From positions 7,892,001 through 7,956,000 of the forward strand of contig NC_016935.1 of NCBI RefSeq assembly GCF_000250655.1: 64,000 nucleotides of DNA. The letters run 5' to 3'. Shown here piece by piece: positions 17,346-26,311 of the stretch. Position 1 is the stretch's first letter. Every line of letters begins with the position of its first letter. The DNA is from Paenibacillus mucilaginosus 3016. GTDB taxonomy: Bacteria; Bacillota; Bacilli; Paenibacillales; NBRC-103111. Position numbers and translations under genes: made by a program. Below the pieces are notes generated by a model. That model saw only the letters and a program-made list of their open reading frames with translations. It was not told where the DNA came from and ran no database searches.

Positions 17346-17391
17346 CGACTATACTTGTGACTATGTATAGCGGCTATACTCGCGACTACGC
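17342..17391. repeat. 25-bp direct repeat beside the Hol-Tox gene
   Basis: Two adjacent 25-bp copies (17342-17366 and 17367-17391) start ATAGCGACTATACT and ATAGCGGCTATACT and differ at five sites, all transitions. Each contains short inverted repeats such as TATAG-CGG-CTATA. Confidence 0.6.
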
Positions 17392-17435
17392 ATAGCAACC
17401 CCATTGCCTGCTTTCTGACTCCCCAAACGAATAAC

Positions 17436-18275
17436 TCACACCCCAACCGCCTGCCCGCTCCGCAGTTCCAGCACCCGGGCCGCGGACAGCTCCGCGTCTT
17501 CGAGCGTGCACAGCTCCATCACGTGCCGCTCGGCCGCCAGCTCCGGCAGGCCGGCGAGCAGCGCCTCCAGCGGTACGGTGCCCTTGCCTACGGCATCGTG
17601 GTCGTCGGCGGAGCCGCGGTTGTCGCTCACGTGCAGGCCGAGCAGATGCGGCGCAGCCTCGCGCAGGCCCTGCAGCGCGTAGCCGCCGCCGAGCATGTGC
17701 GCGTGCCCGACGTCGTAGACGAGACCAAGCCGCGGAGAGCCGGCCGCCGTCACGACGCGGACGAGCTCCTCCACGCGCGAGCCGAGCAGCCCCGGGTACG
17801 GCGGCACGTTCTCGAGCGCGATGGCGGCGCGGCAGCCGGCCGTGGCGCCCAGCAGCTCGCCGAGGAACGCGGCGGCGCGTTCCCAGGCGTCCTCGGCGTA
17901 GTCATCGCCCGAGTCCATCGCGCCGGGATGCACGACAACGTAGGCGGCGCCGAGGCGCTCGGCCCGCTCGATGCAGCGGCGCAGCACGTACAGGCCGCGG
18001 GCGCGCAGCAGCTCGTCCTCCTCGGCCGGGTTAACATCTTCGATCGGCGCGTGCACCGACCAGCGGATGCCATGGGCGCGGCCCCACTCCGCCAGCGCAT
18101 CCACGCGCTCGAGCGGCCAGTCCACCCATTCACGGTGGGCGAACTCACACATGATCTCGATGGCGGTCCAGCCGCGGGACGCCATCGTCTGCACCGCCTG
18201 CTCGAGCGGCAGCTCTTTCATCGCGTAGGTCGATATGGCATAGCCGCCGTGTGCGGCTTCTGCTGCATTTTTCAT
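17436..18275 (-). CDS. Sugar phosphate isomerase/epimerase (AP endonuclease family 2 TIM barrel)
   Basis: The 279-residue protein shows the strands and ligands of the xylose-isomerase-like TIM barrel: WTAIEIMCEF, SVHAPIEDVNP, YVVVHPGAMDSG, IALENVPPYPG, GLVYDVGHAHM and LGLHVSDNRG, with E, D and H residues for a metal site. The family covers sugar-phosphate isomerases, epimerases and endonuclease IV relatives. The exact substrate cannot be told. It is a single gene whose promoter faces the 600-bp region at 18276-18911. Confidence 0.75.
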   Translation of the reverse strand: MKNAAEAAHGGYAISTYAMKELPLEQAVQTMASRGWTAIEIMCEFAHREWVDWPLERVDALAEWGRAHGIRWSVHAPIEDVNPAEEDELLRARGLYVLRRCIERAERLGAAYVVVHPGAMDSGDDYAEDAWERAAAFLGELLGATAGCRAAIALENVPPYPGLLGSRVEELVRVVTAAGSPRLGLVYDVGHAHMLGGGYALQGLREAAPHLLGLHVSDNRGSADDHDAVGKGTVPLEALLAGLPELAAERHVMELCTLEDAELSAARVLELRSGQAVGV

Positions 18276-18790
18276 GATTCATCCCTCCCTATGGATTGGC
18301 ATTCGTTTAGTGATAGAGTTCAAGCCGGCAGCCGCAATCACCCAGCGTTCGCCCGAATTCTGCAGCAGCTGCCGCAAACTCGGCCATACTCTCGCCCTTG
18401 GAAGCAGACAGGGGCCTCAGCCCAGCCGGGTCCAACAGGCTTCGCCGATCCATCCACATCCACCACGGTTGGTTTGTTAGTGAGACTAACTATACCCCCG
18501 GGAGATCAAGCCTGTGTCAATGGAATTTAAAGGTTTTATGAAGCCGGGAGCGGGGAACCGGGGATGGAGGGGACAGCCTGCGCTGGCGGAGCTGCGGCCG
18601 AACCTCAAGCGGAACACGGGAGAAAGCGGTTTGCGGGAAGATGTGGTTCTTGGAGCTTGGACGGCGGGCAGGAGCATTTTTTACACAAGCTTCATATCCG
18701 GAGAAGATACGGCAAGATTTCCTAATATCATTGATATTGAGAAGGTTGACTCCCGACCGGGAAAGCCCCCGGCCTCCCTGTACACAGCAA
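18276..18790. other. Intergenic region with no supported gene
   Basis: About 500 bp upstream of the isomerase gene. Frames here overlap on both strands but have no ribosome-binding site or recognisable product. Confidence 0.4.
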
Positions 18791-18835
18791 AGCCCGGACA
18801 GCCTGCGCCTGAAGCGCCGGCCGTCCGGGCCTTTT
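18791..18835. terminator. Intrinsic terminator, possibly bidirectional
   Basis: GCCCGGAC (18792-18799) pairs with GTCCGGGC (18823-18830), with an extra inner GC-rich helix; CTTTT follows on the plus strand and CTTTG on the minus strand. It lies downstream of the minus-strand gene ending at 18912. Confidence 0.6.
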
Positions 18836-18911
18836 GCCCTTTTCACAGTCCTCGGTTCATATTCCCGCCAAAGTACGGGTGTGGTAGGGCCCTGCTGATT
18901 CGCCACACGGC

Positions 18912-19232
18912 TCAGATCAGCTCCAGCTCCGCCAGGCGGCCCTGCTGGTGCCGGATGAGCAGCCGCCGTCCGTCCTGCAGCTCCAGCTCGACGAGCCTGG
19001 AGGCCTGCTCCCTGCCCGCCCCCGCGAATTGGACTGTGACGCATGTGGGCTCCCCGCAGTCGCAGGATGCCGCCACTTCCAGATGGTCAAGCTGGGACAG
19101 GTAGCGGCCCCGGAGGCCTTCCGGCTCCATATGCTGCAGCCCGAACTGCAGCCAGTACTGCTCTTCACGGGATAATCCCCGGGCCTCGGACGGCGGATAA
19201 CAGGATTCATCGGCGTAGATTAACTTGGACAT
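18912..19232 (-). CDS. Small conserved-type hypothetical protein
   Basis: The protein is 106 residues, starting MSKLIYADESCYPPSEARGL. The ATG at 19232 has GGGGGG about 7 nt upstream; a longer in-frame version to 19526 would run antisense to the next gene and is less likely. It contains a CDCGEPTC cysteine cluster and a beta-rich C-terminal half (LVELELQDGRRLLIRH). It has no signal peptide. I do not recognise the family. A metal-binding role is possible from the cysteines. Confidence 0.6.
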   Translation of the reverse strand: MSKLIYADESCYPPSEARGLSREEQYWLQFGLQHMEPEGLRGRYLSQLDHLEVAASCDCGEPTCVTVQFAGAGREQASRLVELELQDGRRLLIRHQQGRLAELELI

Positions 19233-19282
19233 GACTTGGCCCCCCAATGGATAATTATGGTTCGCAACCTCTGTTACTACCC

Positions 19283-19849
19283 TTATCGACCGGGGGAGGT
19301 GTTTTTTGTATATCTCTTTTGAATGGCTTTCATCATGGCCTTCGTCATCACCGCGAGCAGCAGATAAATCGGGACCGAATAGTACGATTTCCATACGATC
19401 GGCTGGTAAATGCCCAGCCATATAAATAGAGGCTCTGCGGCGAATGAGGCCCCCAACGCCAATACCGCATGAGCAAGGAGGAACGGCTTCCAGCGGGGAA
19501 ACCATTGATAGATGAGCATATAGCATATGGGGACGAGGGCGATGTCGGCCGTCAGCAGCCGGTTATACAAAGGAAACAGCTTGTAATGGTAGCTCCAGAG
19601 CTGAAGCTCGCTGCCTGCGGCATCAAGCAAAGTGGCTAGATACGCCATGAAGAGTCCGAGAAAGCCGATCTCATATAAGCGCCGCTTGTCCAGGAGACGC
19701 CACCAGAGGAGCCAGGAACCTAGGAACAGGACGAGTAAAAACCACCACTGGGGCGTAAATACCTCATGCTGTGTCCAATGGGAGAGCCGAAGCTCGGTCA
19801 GCTGCTCCTGTGCGGCATCTATCAGTTTGTGAAGCTCTTCATCCTTCAT
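19283..19849 (-). CDS. CBO0543-family multi-pass membrane protein
   Basis: The protein of 188 residues has a soluble N-terminus (MKDEELHKLIDAAQEQLTEL) followed by five or so hydrophobic helices, among them WWFLLVLFLGSWLLWW and FLGLFMAYLATLLDAAG. The pattern of WSYHYKLFPL and IALVPICYMLIYQWFP is that of CBO0543-family proteins common in spore-forming Firmicutes. A second member is present at 55545-56198. The function is unknown; these proteins are often near sporulation or germination genes. Confidence 0.7.
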   Translation of the reverse strand: MKDEELHKLIDAAQEQLTELRLSHWTQHEVFTPQWWFLLVLFLGSWLLWWRLLDKRRLYEIGFLGLFMAYLATLLDAAGSELQLWSYHYKLFPLYNRLLTADIALVPICYMLIYQWFPRWKPFLLAHAVLALGASFAAEPLFIWLGIYQPIVWKSYYSVPIYLLLAVMTKAMMKAIQKRYTKNTSPGR

Positions 19850-19895
19850 GTCGGCACCACCACCCCTTATCCTTTGTATCCATGAGGAAGACGGT

Positions 19896-20726
19896 TTAAA
19901 CGGCCGGGATGCCGTAGAACCGGCACGAATTCGCGTACAGGATGCGGCCGGCTTCCTCCTCCCGAAGGCCCTTGATCTCCGCGATCTTCCGGACCGCCTG
20001 CCGGATCATGGAAGGATGGGTGGTCCGCCCGGCGAACGGACCCTCGAACGGCCAGGGACCGTCGGTCTCGGCCATAAGCCGGTCCAGCGGCACGGCGGCC
20101 GCGACAGCCTGTGTCTTCTCCTTGTAGACCACGTCAGGGGTCAGCGAGACATGGCAGCCCAGCCGCTCCATCCTCCTCAGCGTATCTCCGCTTCCCTTGA
20201 ACCAGTGAAAATGGGCCCGGTGCACACCATGACGCTCCAAAAGGTCCAGCGCGATATCCGCGTCCTCGTAGACGGTGTGCAGCACGATCGGCTTGCCGAG
20301 CTCGGCGGCCAGCCGGACGAACCGCTCGAGCAGCCGGACATAGCCGTCCAGCGGGAAGGCTTCGCCCCGGGCCTCCGCCGCCTGGCGGAGATAATACGGC
20401 AGGCCCACTTCGCCCACGGCCGCCATCGCCCCTTGGTTCGCCCGGATCCAGGCGAACAGCGCCTCCTCTTCGGCCGCGTCCGGCAGGGGCTGCTCCGGAT
20501 GATAGCCGAAGGCGCAGCGGATGCGGCCCGGCGGGGCCTGCCGGCTCAGGCGCAGCACTTCGGCGCAGGAGGCGAGGCCCATCGAGACGGCCACCAGCGC
20601 CTGCACTCCGCAGTCCGCAAGCGAGGACAGCAGGGCCTCCCGGTCCTCCGCCCCGTAGGCGTCGAGGTGAATGTGCGTATCCATGACCGGGTACATGGAA
20701 GCATGAGATGGCTTGAATGGCGGCAT
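19896..20726 (-). CDS. TatD-family metal-dependent hydrolase
   Basis: This 276-residue TIM-barrel hydrolase has the first metal motif DTHIHLD (residues 16-22), AVGEVGLPYY, IVLHTVYEDA, HFHWFKGSGD and AETDGPWPFEG. These are the TatD/YcfH signatures. GGGGAGG stands 7 nt before the ATG at 20726. It differs from the E. coli-type TatD at 22261, which has DIGVNLT in place of the HxH motif, so this is a separate subgroup. DNase or RNase activity is likely from the family; its role in the cell is not known. Confidence 0.8.
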   Translation of the reverse strand: MPPFKPSHASMYPVMDTHIHLDAYGAEDREALLSSLADCGVQALVAVSMGLASCAEVLRLSRQAPPGRIRCAFGYHPEQPLPDAAEEEALFAWIRANQGAMAAVGEVGLPYYLRQAAEARGEAFPLDGYVRLLERFVRLAAELGKPIVLHTVYEDADIALDLLERHGVHRAHFHWFKGSGDTLRRMERLGCHVSLTPDVVYKEKTQAVAAAVPLDRLMAETDGPWPFEGPFAGRTTHPSMIRQAVRKIAEIKGLREEEAGRILYANSCRFYGIPAV

Positions 20727-20975
20727 ATCGCGTCCTCCCCAGTGAGCCTTCAGATAGGCTCCAGTCTGTTTTGCTTCCCATTATACCGGATCAGCCGCAC
20801 AGGGTATGACTTTTCCATCGCGAAGAAAGGTCCTGACAGTGAAGCCCCGCCCATCCCTGTACGCGGCACAAATATCCCCCCGGCATAGGACAGGGGGATT
20901 ACGTCTGCGCTGTCTTTGTCATGCTTGCTTGTGCCGTGGCGACCTGCATGTACGGTTGATGCGAAGGAGACTCTG

Positions 20976-22040
20976 TCAGCCAAGCTTCGCCAGACGGTCC
21001 GCCGCCGGCTTATAACCGTCCCGGGCAGCGGTCTCATAGTACATTCGTGCTTTGGCCGTATCTCCGGTCGTCTCATAGAAGACGCCCAGGTTATACGCAG
21101 GCAGGAAGCTGCCGGTTCCGCGCACGCTGTCATACCGGCTCGTCTCCCCCAGGGCCAGGCAGGTCAGGAACGACTGCTCGATCTGCGGGAAGTAGGCGAT
21201 GTACTTCTCGATATTGCTGAATACAAGCTCCCGGTAATAATGCCCGCAGACGAAGTGGAAGTCCGGATAGTCCGGCAGGAACGTCTTTTCCCTCTCGATG
21301 AGCTCCAGCCCTTCTTCCAGATGCCTGCTCGCAATGATGTTGTACAGGTAATCGACGACCGCCAGCGGATAGAACGCTTCCTCTCTGCGCAGATGCTCAT
21401 AGCATTGTGCGAAGTAAGGGGCTGCCGCCCGGTAATCTCCCGCCATCCGGTATTCCTTGGCAAGCTGGAAGAGGAAGTAAGCATCCAGGGGGTGCTCCTT
21501 CACTGCGCTCCGCAGCAGCTTCAGATTGCGGTCCGACTTGCTCCGGCGAAAATACCCGTCATGGTACACCTCAATGGAAGTCTTGAGCGCCGGCAGATCG
21601 GTCACCACCTGCTCGTGGATGATGCCCGTATAGAAGGTTCCCTTCGGAAACAGGCGGGAGATGAAGACCTGGGATTCCATGACCTCCCCGTTCTGCTCGA
21701 ACTTGTCGATCCGCTTGATCCGGCCGATGCCCTGATGCCGGGCGATGAAGTCCCGGATCTCCCCGCCGCAGTCATTCAGGATGTATTCATCCGCATCGAG
21801 CACGAGATTCCAATCGCCGGTCGACTGCCGGAGCGCGAAGTTGCGGGCGTCCGAGAAGTTATGGGTCCACGCGTAATCGTAGACCTTCGCTCCGTACGAG
21901 AGAGCGATCTCCCTGGTATTGTCGGTCGAGCCCGTATCCGCAATGACGATTTCATCCACGAGCGGCCCCGCGCTCTCGAGGCAGCGGGCCAGGTCCTGCG
22001 CTTCGTTCTTGACGATCATGGCCAGTGATAACCGAACCAC
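20976..22040 (-). CDS. Family 2 glycosyltransferase with TPR-like tail (SunS-like)
   Basis: The 354-residue protein opens with a GT-A fold: LSLAMIVKNEAQDLARCLES, EIVIADTGSTDNT and NLVLDADEYIL with the DAD metal motif, then FSDARNFAL. Residues from about 170 on form TPR-like helical pairs (LFQLAKEYRMAGDYRAAAPY). This is the layout of SunS, which glycosylates sublancin, and of many GT2-TPR proteins of bacilli. No bacteriocin precursor is apparent nearby, so the acceptor is unknown. Protein or cell-wall polymer glycosylation are both possible. Confidence 0.75.
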   Translation of the reverse strand: MVRLSLAMIVKNEAQDLARCLESAGPLVDEIVIADTGSTDNTREIALSYGAKVYDYAWTHNFSDARNFALRQSTGDWNLVLDADEYILNDCGGEIRDFIARHQGIGRIKRIDKFEQNGEVMESQVFISRLFPKGTFYTGIIHEQVVTDLPALKTSIEVYHDGYFRRSKSDRNLKLLRSAVKEHPLDAYFLFQLAKEYRMAGDYRAAAPYFAQCYEHLRREEAFYPLAVVDYLYNIIASRHLEEGLELIEREKTFLPDYPDFHFVCGHYYRELVFSNIEKYIAYFPQIEQSFLTCLALGETSRYDSVRGTGSFLPAYNLGVFYETTGDTAKARMYYETAARDGYKPAADRLAKLG

Positions 22041-22210
22041 CGTCTCACCCCTTTTCGATCTTGGGACCAGTATTGCCTAAACCCAAGTCCCCTTATAACT
22101 CGATCGATCGGCTTCCCGGGCCGCTGCCCGCAGTTTCTGCCCCCAAGCCCCCTGCCCCTCCGGACCGATTTCGCCTCTTCGACTAAGGCTATCCTTTCCA
22201 TAGAAAGCAC

Positions 22211-22244
22211 AAAGAGCAGCCCTTCCAACGGAAGACTGCTCCAC
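22211..22244 (-). terminator. Probable terminator downstream of tatD
   Basis: On the minus strand GAGCAG-T-CTTCC-GTT-GGAAG-GG-CTGCTC forms a long hairpin followed by TTTGTGCTTT. It closes the kptA-tatD unit. Confidence 0.6.
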
Positions 22245-22260
22245 TTTGAACCTTTGCCTC

Positions 22261-23064
22261 TTATATGCCAAAAAAAGTCCGTGCCGTCCGCGTCGTCGCC
22301 TCCGCCACTTCCTCCGCAGACTTCCCCATGCAGGCGGCCACCGTCTGCAGGATATGCGGCAGGAAGGCCGGTTCGTTGCGTCCGTCCTTCGGCTTCGGCG
22401 ACAGGTCACGCGGCGTCAGGAACGGCGCATCGGTCTCCAGCATGAGCCTCTCGAGCGGGATCCTCTTCACGAGCTCGCGCAGGTGCTTCCCCCGCCGCTC
22501 GTCGCAGATCCAGCCGGTGATGCCGATGTACAGGCCCATGTCGAGGTACTTGTGCAGCTCGTACGCGGTGCCCGTAAAGCAGTGCACCACGGCCCGGCCG
22601 ATGTACGCCCGGTGCTGCCGGAGCAGCGCGGCGAAGTCCGCATGGGCTTCGCGCTCGTGCAGGAACAGAGGCAGGCCGGTCTCGGCGGCAAGCCCGAGCT
22701 GCTCCTCGAACCAGCGGCGCTGCACGTCGCGGGGCGAGAAGTCGCGGTTGTAGTCCAGGCCGCATTCGCCGATGGCAGTGACCTGCGGCAGGGCCGCCAG
22801 CTCGCGCAGCCTCGGGATCGTCGTATCGTCGCAGCCCCTGGCGTCGTGCGGATGAATCCCGGCCGTCGCGTAGAGCTGTCCGGGATAGCGGGCCGCCAGC
22901 CTCGCCGCTTCGGTGCTGCTGCGCAGTGACGTGCCTGTGAGCACCTGTACCGATACACCGGCAGCCAGGGCTCGGGCGATCACTTCCTCCCGGTCCGCAT
23001 GGAAGGAGCGGTGCGTCAGGTTCACGCCAATGTCGATGAGTTCAGAAGTGTGGTTCCCTGTCAT
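22261..23064 (-). CDS. tatD: TatD nuclease, E. coli type
   Basis: The protein of 267 residues begins MTGNHTSELIDIGVNLTHRS. It keeps DIGVNLT (the variant first motif of E. coli TatD), TAGIHPHDA, IGECGLDYNRDFS, VVHCFTGTAYE, GITGWICDERRG and ETDAPFLTPRDL. E. coli TatD is a metal-dependent 3'-5' exonuclease acting on single-stranded DNA and RNA. The start at 23064 was chosen because GGAG precedes it and because it forms an ATGA overlap with the kptA stop. That coupling places it in an RNA-processing context. Confidence 0.85.
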   Translation of the reverse strand: MTGNHTSELIDIGVNLTHRSFHADREEVIARALAAGVSVQVLTGTSLRSSTEAARLAARYPGQLYATAGIHPHDARGCDDTTIPRLRELAALPQVTAIGECGLDYNRDFSPRDVQRRWFEEQLGLAAETGLPLFLHEREAHADFAALLRQHRAYIGRAVVHCFTGTAYELHKYLDMGLYIGITGWICDERRGKHLRELVKRIPLERLMLETDAPFLTPRDLSPKPKDGRNEPAFLPHILQTVAACMGKSAEEVAEATTRTARTFFGI

Positions 23065-23645
23065 TGCGGGCGGGCTCCTTTCTGCTTCCCGGGTAAGGGA
23101 TGGACAGCGAGACAGGAAGCGGGAACCCCGTCCGCCAGCCATACTTCATTGCCGGCAAAATAAAACGTGACGCCAAGCTCCCCCGCTTTCTTCGTATCGA
23201 CCCTCAGGATCACAAGCTCTCCCCGCCGGCTGCCGGCCAGCGAGGCGAAGCCCGTTCCCTCGGACAAATGCACATACTGCCGGTTCATCGGGCTTAACCC
23301 CTCCGCCAGAATCTCCGCAGCAGCCCCGCTGTTCGTGCCGTGATACAGGAGATCCGGGGGCACGCCCGGCTCGTACGTTACCCGGTCATGGCTGTGCCCG
23401 TACCGGGCGCGGATGCGTCCGTCCCGCAGCTCGAAGCGCTGCTTCTCCGACCGCCTGACCACGGCGGCAAGGTCTTCCTCCGTCACCCAGGCCCACGAAC
23501 GCTGGGTACGGATCGCCTGCAGCAGCGCCTCCACCGTGCAGGAACCGTCCGCCGGATCGAGGGAGAGTCCGAATTCTCCCGGCGTATGGCGCAGCAGTTT
23601 GGTCATGAATTTGCTTAATCGTTGTTCGGACACCGGTGTCGGCAT
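23061..23645 (-). CDS. kptA: RNA 2'-phosphotransferase KptA/Tpt1
   Basis: This 194-residue protein has RLSKFMTKLLRHTPGEFGL at the N-terminus and LLYHGTNSGAAAEILAEGL, MNRQYVHLSEG and RGELVILRVD further on. These are the Tpt1/KptA signatures. The enzyme removes a 2'-phosphate from ligated RNA junctions using NAD+, giving ADP-ribose 1'',2''-cyclic phosphate. Most bacteria lack the ligase that makes such 2'-phosphates, so its role is tied to RNA damage repair. It lies downstream of the Ro60 gene and the nucleotidyltransferase, with its own terminator-bounded unit, and is coupled to tatD. Confidence 0.88.
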   Translation of the reverse strand: MPTPVSEQRLSKFMTKLLRHTPGEFGLSLDPADGSCTVEALLQAIRTQRSWAWVTEEDLAAVVRRSEKQRFELRDGRIRARYGHSHDRVTYEPGVPPDLLYHGTNSGAAAEILAEGLSPMNRQYVHLSEGTGFASLAGSRRGELVILRVDTKKAGELGVTFYFAGNEVWLADGVPASCLAVHPLPGKQKGARPQ

Positions 23646-23792
23646 GTTCCGCTCCTTCTTTCTCTCTGTCCGTTAAGCCGTCCAGGTTCTTTCCTTCTAT
23701 TATAACCACCCGGACGGACCGCACGAGGGAAAGATTGGGTATAACGGTTGTTTGCTCAGCGGAGGAGCATATTAGGGGCCCGGATGATGTAC

Positions 23793-23860
23793 AAAAAAAG
23801 CACCCGGGAACCCCGCTCCCTCTGTCCTGCCGGACACGAGGAGGCTGAGCTCCCGGGGCT
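23793..23860 (-). terminator. Terminator downstream of the nucleotidyltransferase gene
   Basis: On the minus strand AGCCCCGGGA near 23860-23851 pairs with TTCCCGGGTGC near 23810-23800, then seven U follow. This separates the Ro60-nucleotidyltransferase unit from kptA-tatD. Confidence 0.65.
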
Positions 23861-23862
23861 TT

Positions 23863-24648
23863 CTACTCCCCCCATACTTCCCGCAGCGCCCCGCGGAACA
23901 AGGCGTCCAGCCCCACATCCTTGGAGCCGCCGCCGGATGGCTGCAGGACAGCCGCCTGCTCGAAGTACGCGATCTGCTCTTCGAGGTACGCGTTGATCGG
24001 CCCGACCTTCGGCTCGTAGTCGAGCTCGTCTCCGGCTTTCTTCCGGGCAAGAAGTGTCTGTACGGCCGTGTACAGCTCGCTGTCCGCCGGAATTAAGCGC
24101 TCTACGAGTACATCGAATTCCATTGGGGCCATCGTGCCGTACTTCTCGATCCAGCTGCAGGCAAGCAGCGGGCGGAGCACGTAGAAGTACTTCTTGATCT
24201 TCACCTGGTCCCCCTGCAGATATTCGCGGAAGTTGCCCTTCGCCATGTTGAGGTAGTGGTAGATGCAGGACTTCGGCGAGAAGGTCAGCGGGGAGATGCG
24301 GCGGATCTGCTCGGCGGTCGTGTACTTCTCGAGGTAGGGCATCGGCGACTGCAGCCACTCGAGCAGAGGCGGATTCGACTTGCGGAAGAGGCGCAGCGCC
24401 TTGCGCAGATCCCACCCGCTCAGGTCGAGCCGGTCCGAGATCGGCCGCTCAATGACGTCCCTCCCTTCGTCGATGGAGAGGTACCAGTCCAGCGGACGCA
24501 GGTACAGGAAGCGCACGTCATAGTCGCTGTCCTGCGACGGGAAGCCCCAGGCCCGGCTCCCCGACTCGCAGGCGTACAGAATGCGGACGTTCTCCTCCTC
24601 TTCAATGCGGTGAAGCTGGGTGATGATTTCTTCGCGTATGTTCGTCAT
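23863..24648 (-). CDS. COG3541-like nucleotidyltransferase (YcgL-type)
   Basis: The protein of 261 residues has the polymerase-beta nucleotidyltransferase core: GSRAWGFPSQDSDYDVRFLY with the GS motif and two aspartates, then DLRKALRLFRKSNPPLLEWL, which is typical of COG3541 (B. subtilis YcgL). Such enzymes transfer a nucleotide to RNA or protein; the substrate is unknown. It is 42 bp downstream of the Ro60 gene in the same direction. With KptA and TatD nearby, end-repair or tailing of RNA held by Ro60 is a reasonable inference. Confidence 0.78.
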   Translation of the reverse strand: MTNIREEIITQLHRIEEEENVRILYACESGSRAWGFPSQDSDYDVRFLYLRPLDWYLSIDEGRDVIERPISDRLDLSGWDLRKALRLFRKSNPPLLEWLQSPMPYLEKYTTAEQIRRISPLTFSPKSCIYHYLNMAKGNFREYLQGDQVKIKKYFYVLRPLLACSWIEKYGTMAPMEFDVLVERLIPADSELYTAVQTLLARKKAGDELDYEPKVGPINAYLEEQIAYFEQAAVLQPSGGGSKDVGLDALFRGALREVWGE

Positions 24649-24690
24649 GCTGCATTTCCTCCTTAACCTAACCGGTCTTGCTGCCGGAAC

Positions 24691-26202
24691 TCATCCGGTA
24701 TTCTCCTCTTCCCACTCCATTGTTGCCACCCGTTCCACCATGGAACCGTACCCCTGCGATGCCTGCGCAATATAAGACAGGACCGTGTCGCTCCAGCCGT
24801 AGATATAAAAGGTGCGCGGGTCCTCCGGCGGCACCATCGCGTGCCGGTACGGTGCGATATCCACGATGAACGCCTGCGCCTCCGGATTCACCTTCGCCCG
24901 GTAAGCCTGAAGGTCGCGGTAGAACGGGCTGCCGCTGTTCTGCTGCTCATCCGTAATGATAATGATGCGGTCCACGTGCTGCTTCTCACGGGTCAGCCTG
25001 CGCACCGGCGCACCGGTATCCGTCCCCCCGCGGGTGTGAATCTGCTCGGCCTGCCCCAGAATGCTGTCGTACCGGGACGGCCTTGGATCAACCACCTCGG
25101 TATCGAAGAGCCAGAAGATCGACGCCCCCTGTGTCTTCTTGTAGAGCGCCAGGGCAAACACGGAGCCGGTCTGCAGGTACTCGCCGTTCATCGAACCCGA
25201 GATGTCGAGGAAGACAGCGGTGCGGCCCGGCAGATCCGGCAAAGCGTCGAAGGTATGGTCCACAGCCGCCCGCAGGGCATCCCGCAGCTCGGGGTGCCCA
25301 ACCTGGCGGAAGGCCGCCGCAAAACGGAACGGCAGGATGCGGGAGCGTTCCAGCGCTTCGCGGTCGGTCAGCCGGCTAACCGCGTACCGCAGGTGCTCGG
25401 GGGAGCCGAACACCCCCGCGCGGTCCAGCGCGTTCAGGTGGCGCAGCAGCGCGAACTGCGGCATCTGGTACAGCAGCGCCTCCCAGATTTCCCGCGTCGG
25501 CTGGATCGCACCGGTAACCGTCTCATACGGCAGCCGGCCTGCTCCGATCCAGTGCAGCTGCTCGGCTTCCGAGCCGGCGCGCTTCAGCTCCTCGAGCGCC
25601 GCGATCTGGGGCAGCAGCGACAGGTCCGTCTCTTTGCCCCGCAGGTAGCGGAACAGCGTGCGCTGCTTCTCATCCGCGGGCTTCGGATGCGCTGTCGCGA
25701 TCGCGTCGCCGAGGCTGTAGCCCCGGCCGCGCCCGTTGTACTTCAGCGCCCAGTACTCGGTGACGCCGGAGAGGAACCGGTTCACCTGCCGTTTCACGGC
25801 GCGTCCGCCCTGCCCGCGGCCCAGCCCCCGCAGGATGGTCAGGAAGTCCGCCAGGTCGGACGGGATGCGGACGACGCCGGGGAACGCCCGGGCGAACAAG
25901 TCCGGGCGGATGCCCGAGAGCACGGCCAGCCCGTACAGGGGCTGCAGGCGCATGAAGCCCTCGCTGCGGGCGAAGACGAGCGCCCGGGCCATGAACTGCG
26001 GGTCTTGCTGCGCCATTTCCTGATGCATCCGGTGCGCATCTTCCAGCAGCTCTCCGCCGTCCGCATAGAACGTACCGCCCATCGTATTGGTCAGCAGCGT
26101 CTGCAGGTACTGCTCCTCGAGGGAGCGGGTATGAACGGTATAGCCTTCATGGTTATAGGTTTGAGGCCGCGTGCGGCCGAATAGCTTGCGTGCATGGCTC
26201 AT
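24691..26202 (-). CDS. rsr: Ro60/TROVE-domain RNA-binding protein (Rsr)
   Basis: The 503-residue protein has a HEAT-like TROVE ring over residues 1-320 and a vWA-like domain beginning FLDISGSMNG with the MIDAS DxSxS at 333-337. RGGTDTGAP (391-399) and IIIITDEQQ complete the metal site. Ro60 proteins bind misfolded RNA in the ring cavity and Y RNAs on the outer face. AAGGAGG lies 8 nt before the ATG at 26202; the longer frame to 26232 lacks this. The gene is directly downstream of three Y RNA-like transcripts and upstream of a nucleotidyltransferase gene. Confidence 0.9.
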   Translation of the reverse strand: MSHARKLFGRTRPQTYNHEGYTVHTRSLEEQYLQTLLTNTMGGTFYADGGELLEDAHRMHQEMAQQDPQFMARALVFARSEGFMRLQPLYGLAVLSGIRPDLFARAFPGVVRIPSDLADFLTILRGLGRGQGGRAVKRQVNRFLSGVTEYWALKYNGRGRGYSLGDAIATAHPKPADEKQRTLFRYLRGKETDLSLLPQIAALEELKRAGSEAEQLHWIGAGRLPYETVTGAIQPTREIWEALLYQMPQFALLRHLNALDRAGVFGSPEHLRYAVSRLTDREALERSRILPFRFAAAFRQVGHPELRDALRAAVDHTFDALPDLPGRTAVFLDISGSMNGEYLQTGSVFALALYKKTQGASIFWLFDTEVVDPRPSRYDSILGQAEQIHTRGGTDTGAPVRRLTREKQHVDRIIIITDEQQNSGSPFYRDLQAYRAKVNPEAQAFIVDIAPYRHAMVPPEDPRTFYIYGWSDTVLSYIAQASQGYGSMVERVATMEWEEENTG

Positions 26203-26311
26203 GGTGGAAGCCTCCTTAAGGATCAACGGCATCGCCGCCCCTATGGACGGTTCGCGTTTGGCAGGGCAGATCCGAGCAGATGTGAAACTTATACTTACTT
26301 TTCTACGGAAT

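Noticed and set aside
18514..19104. A 196-codon plus frame
   Set aside because: It spans a terminator and is antisense to a supported gene; no family or ribosome-binding site is seen.
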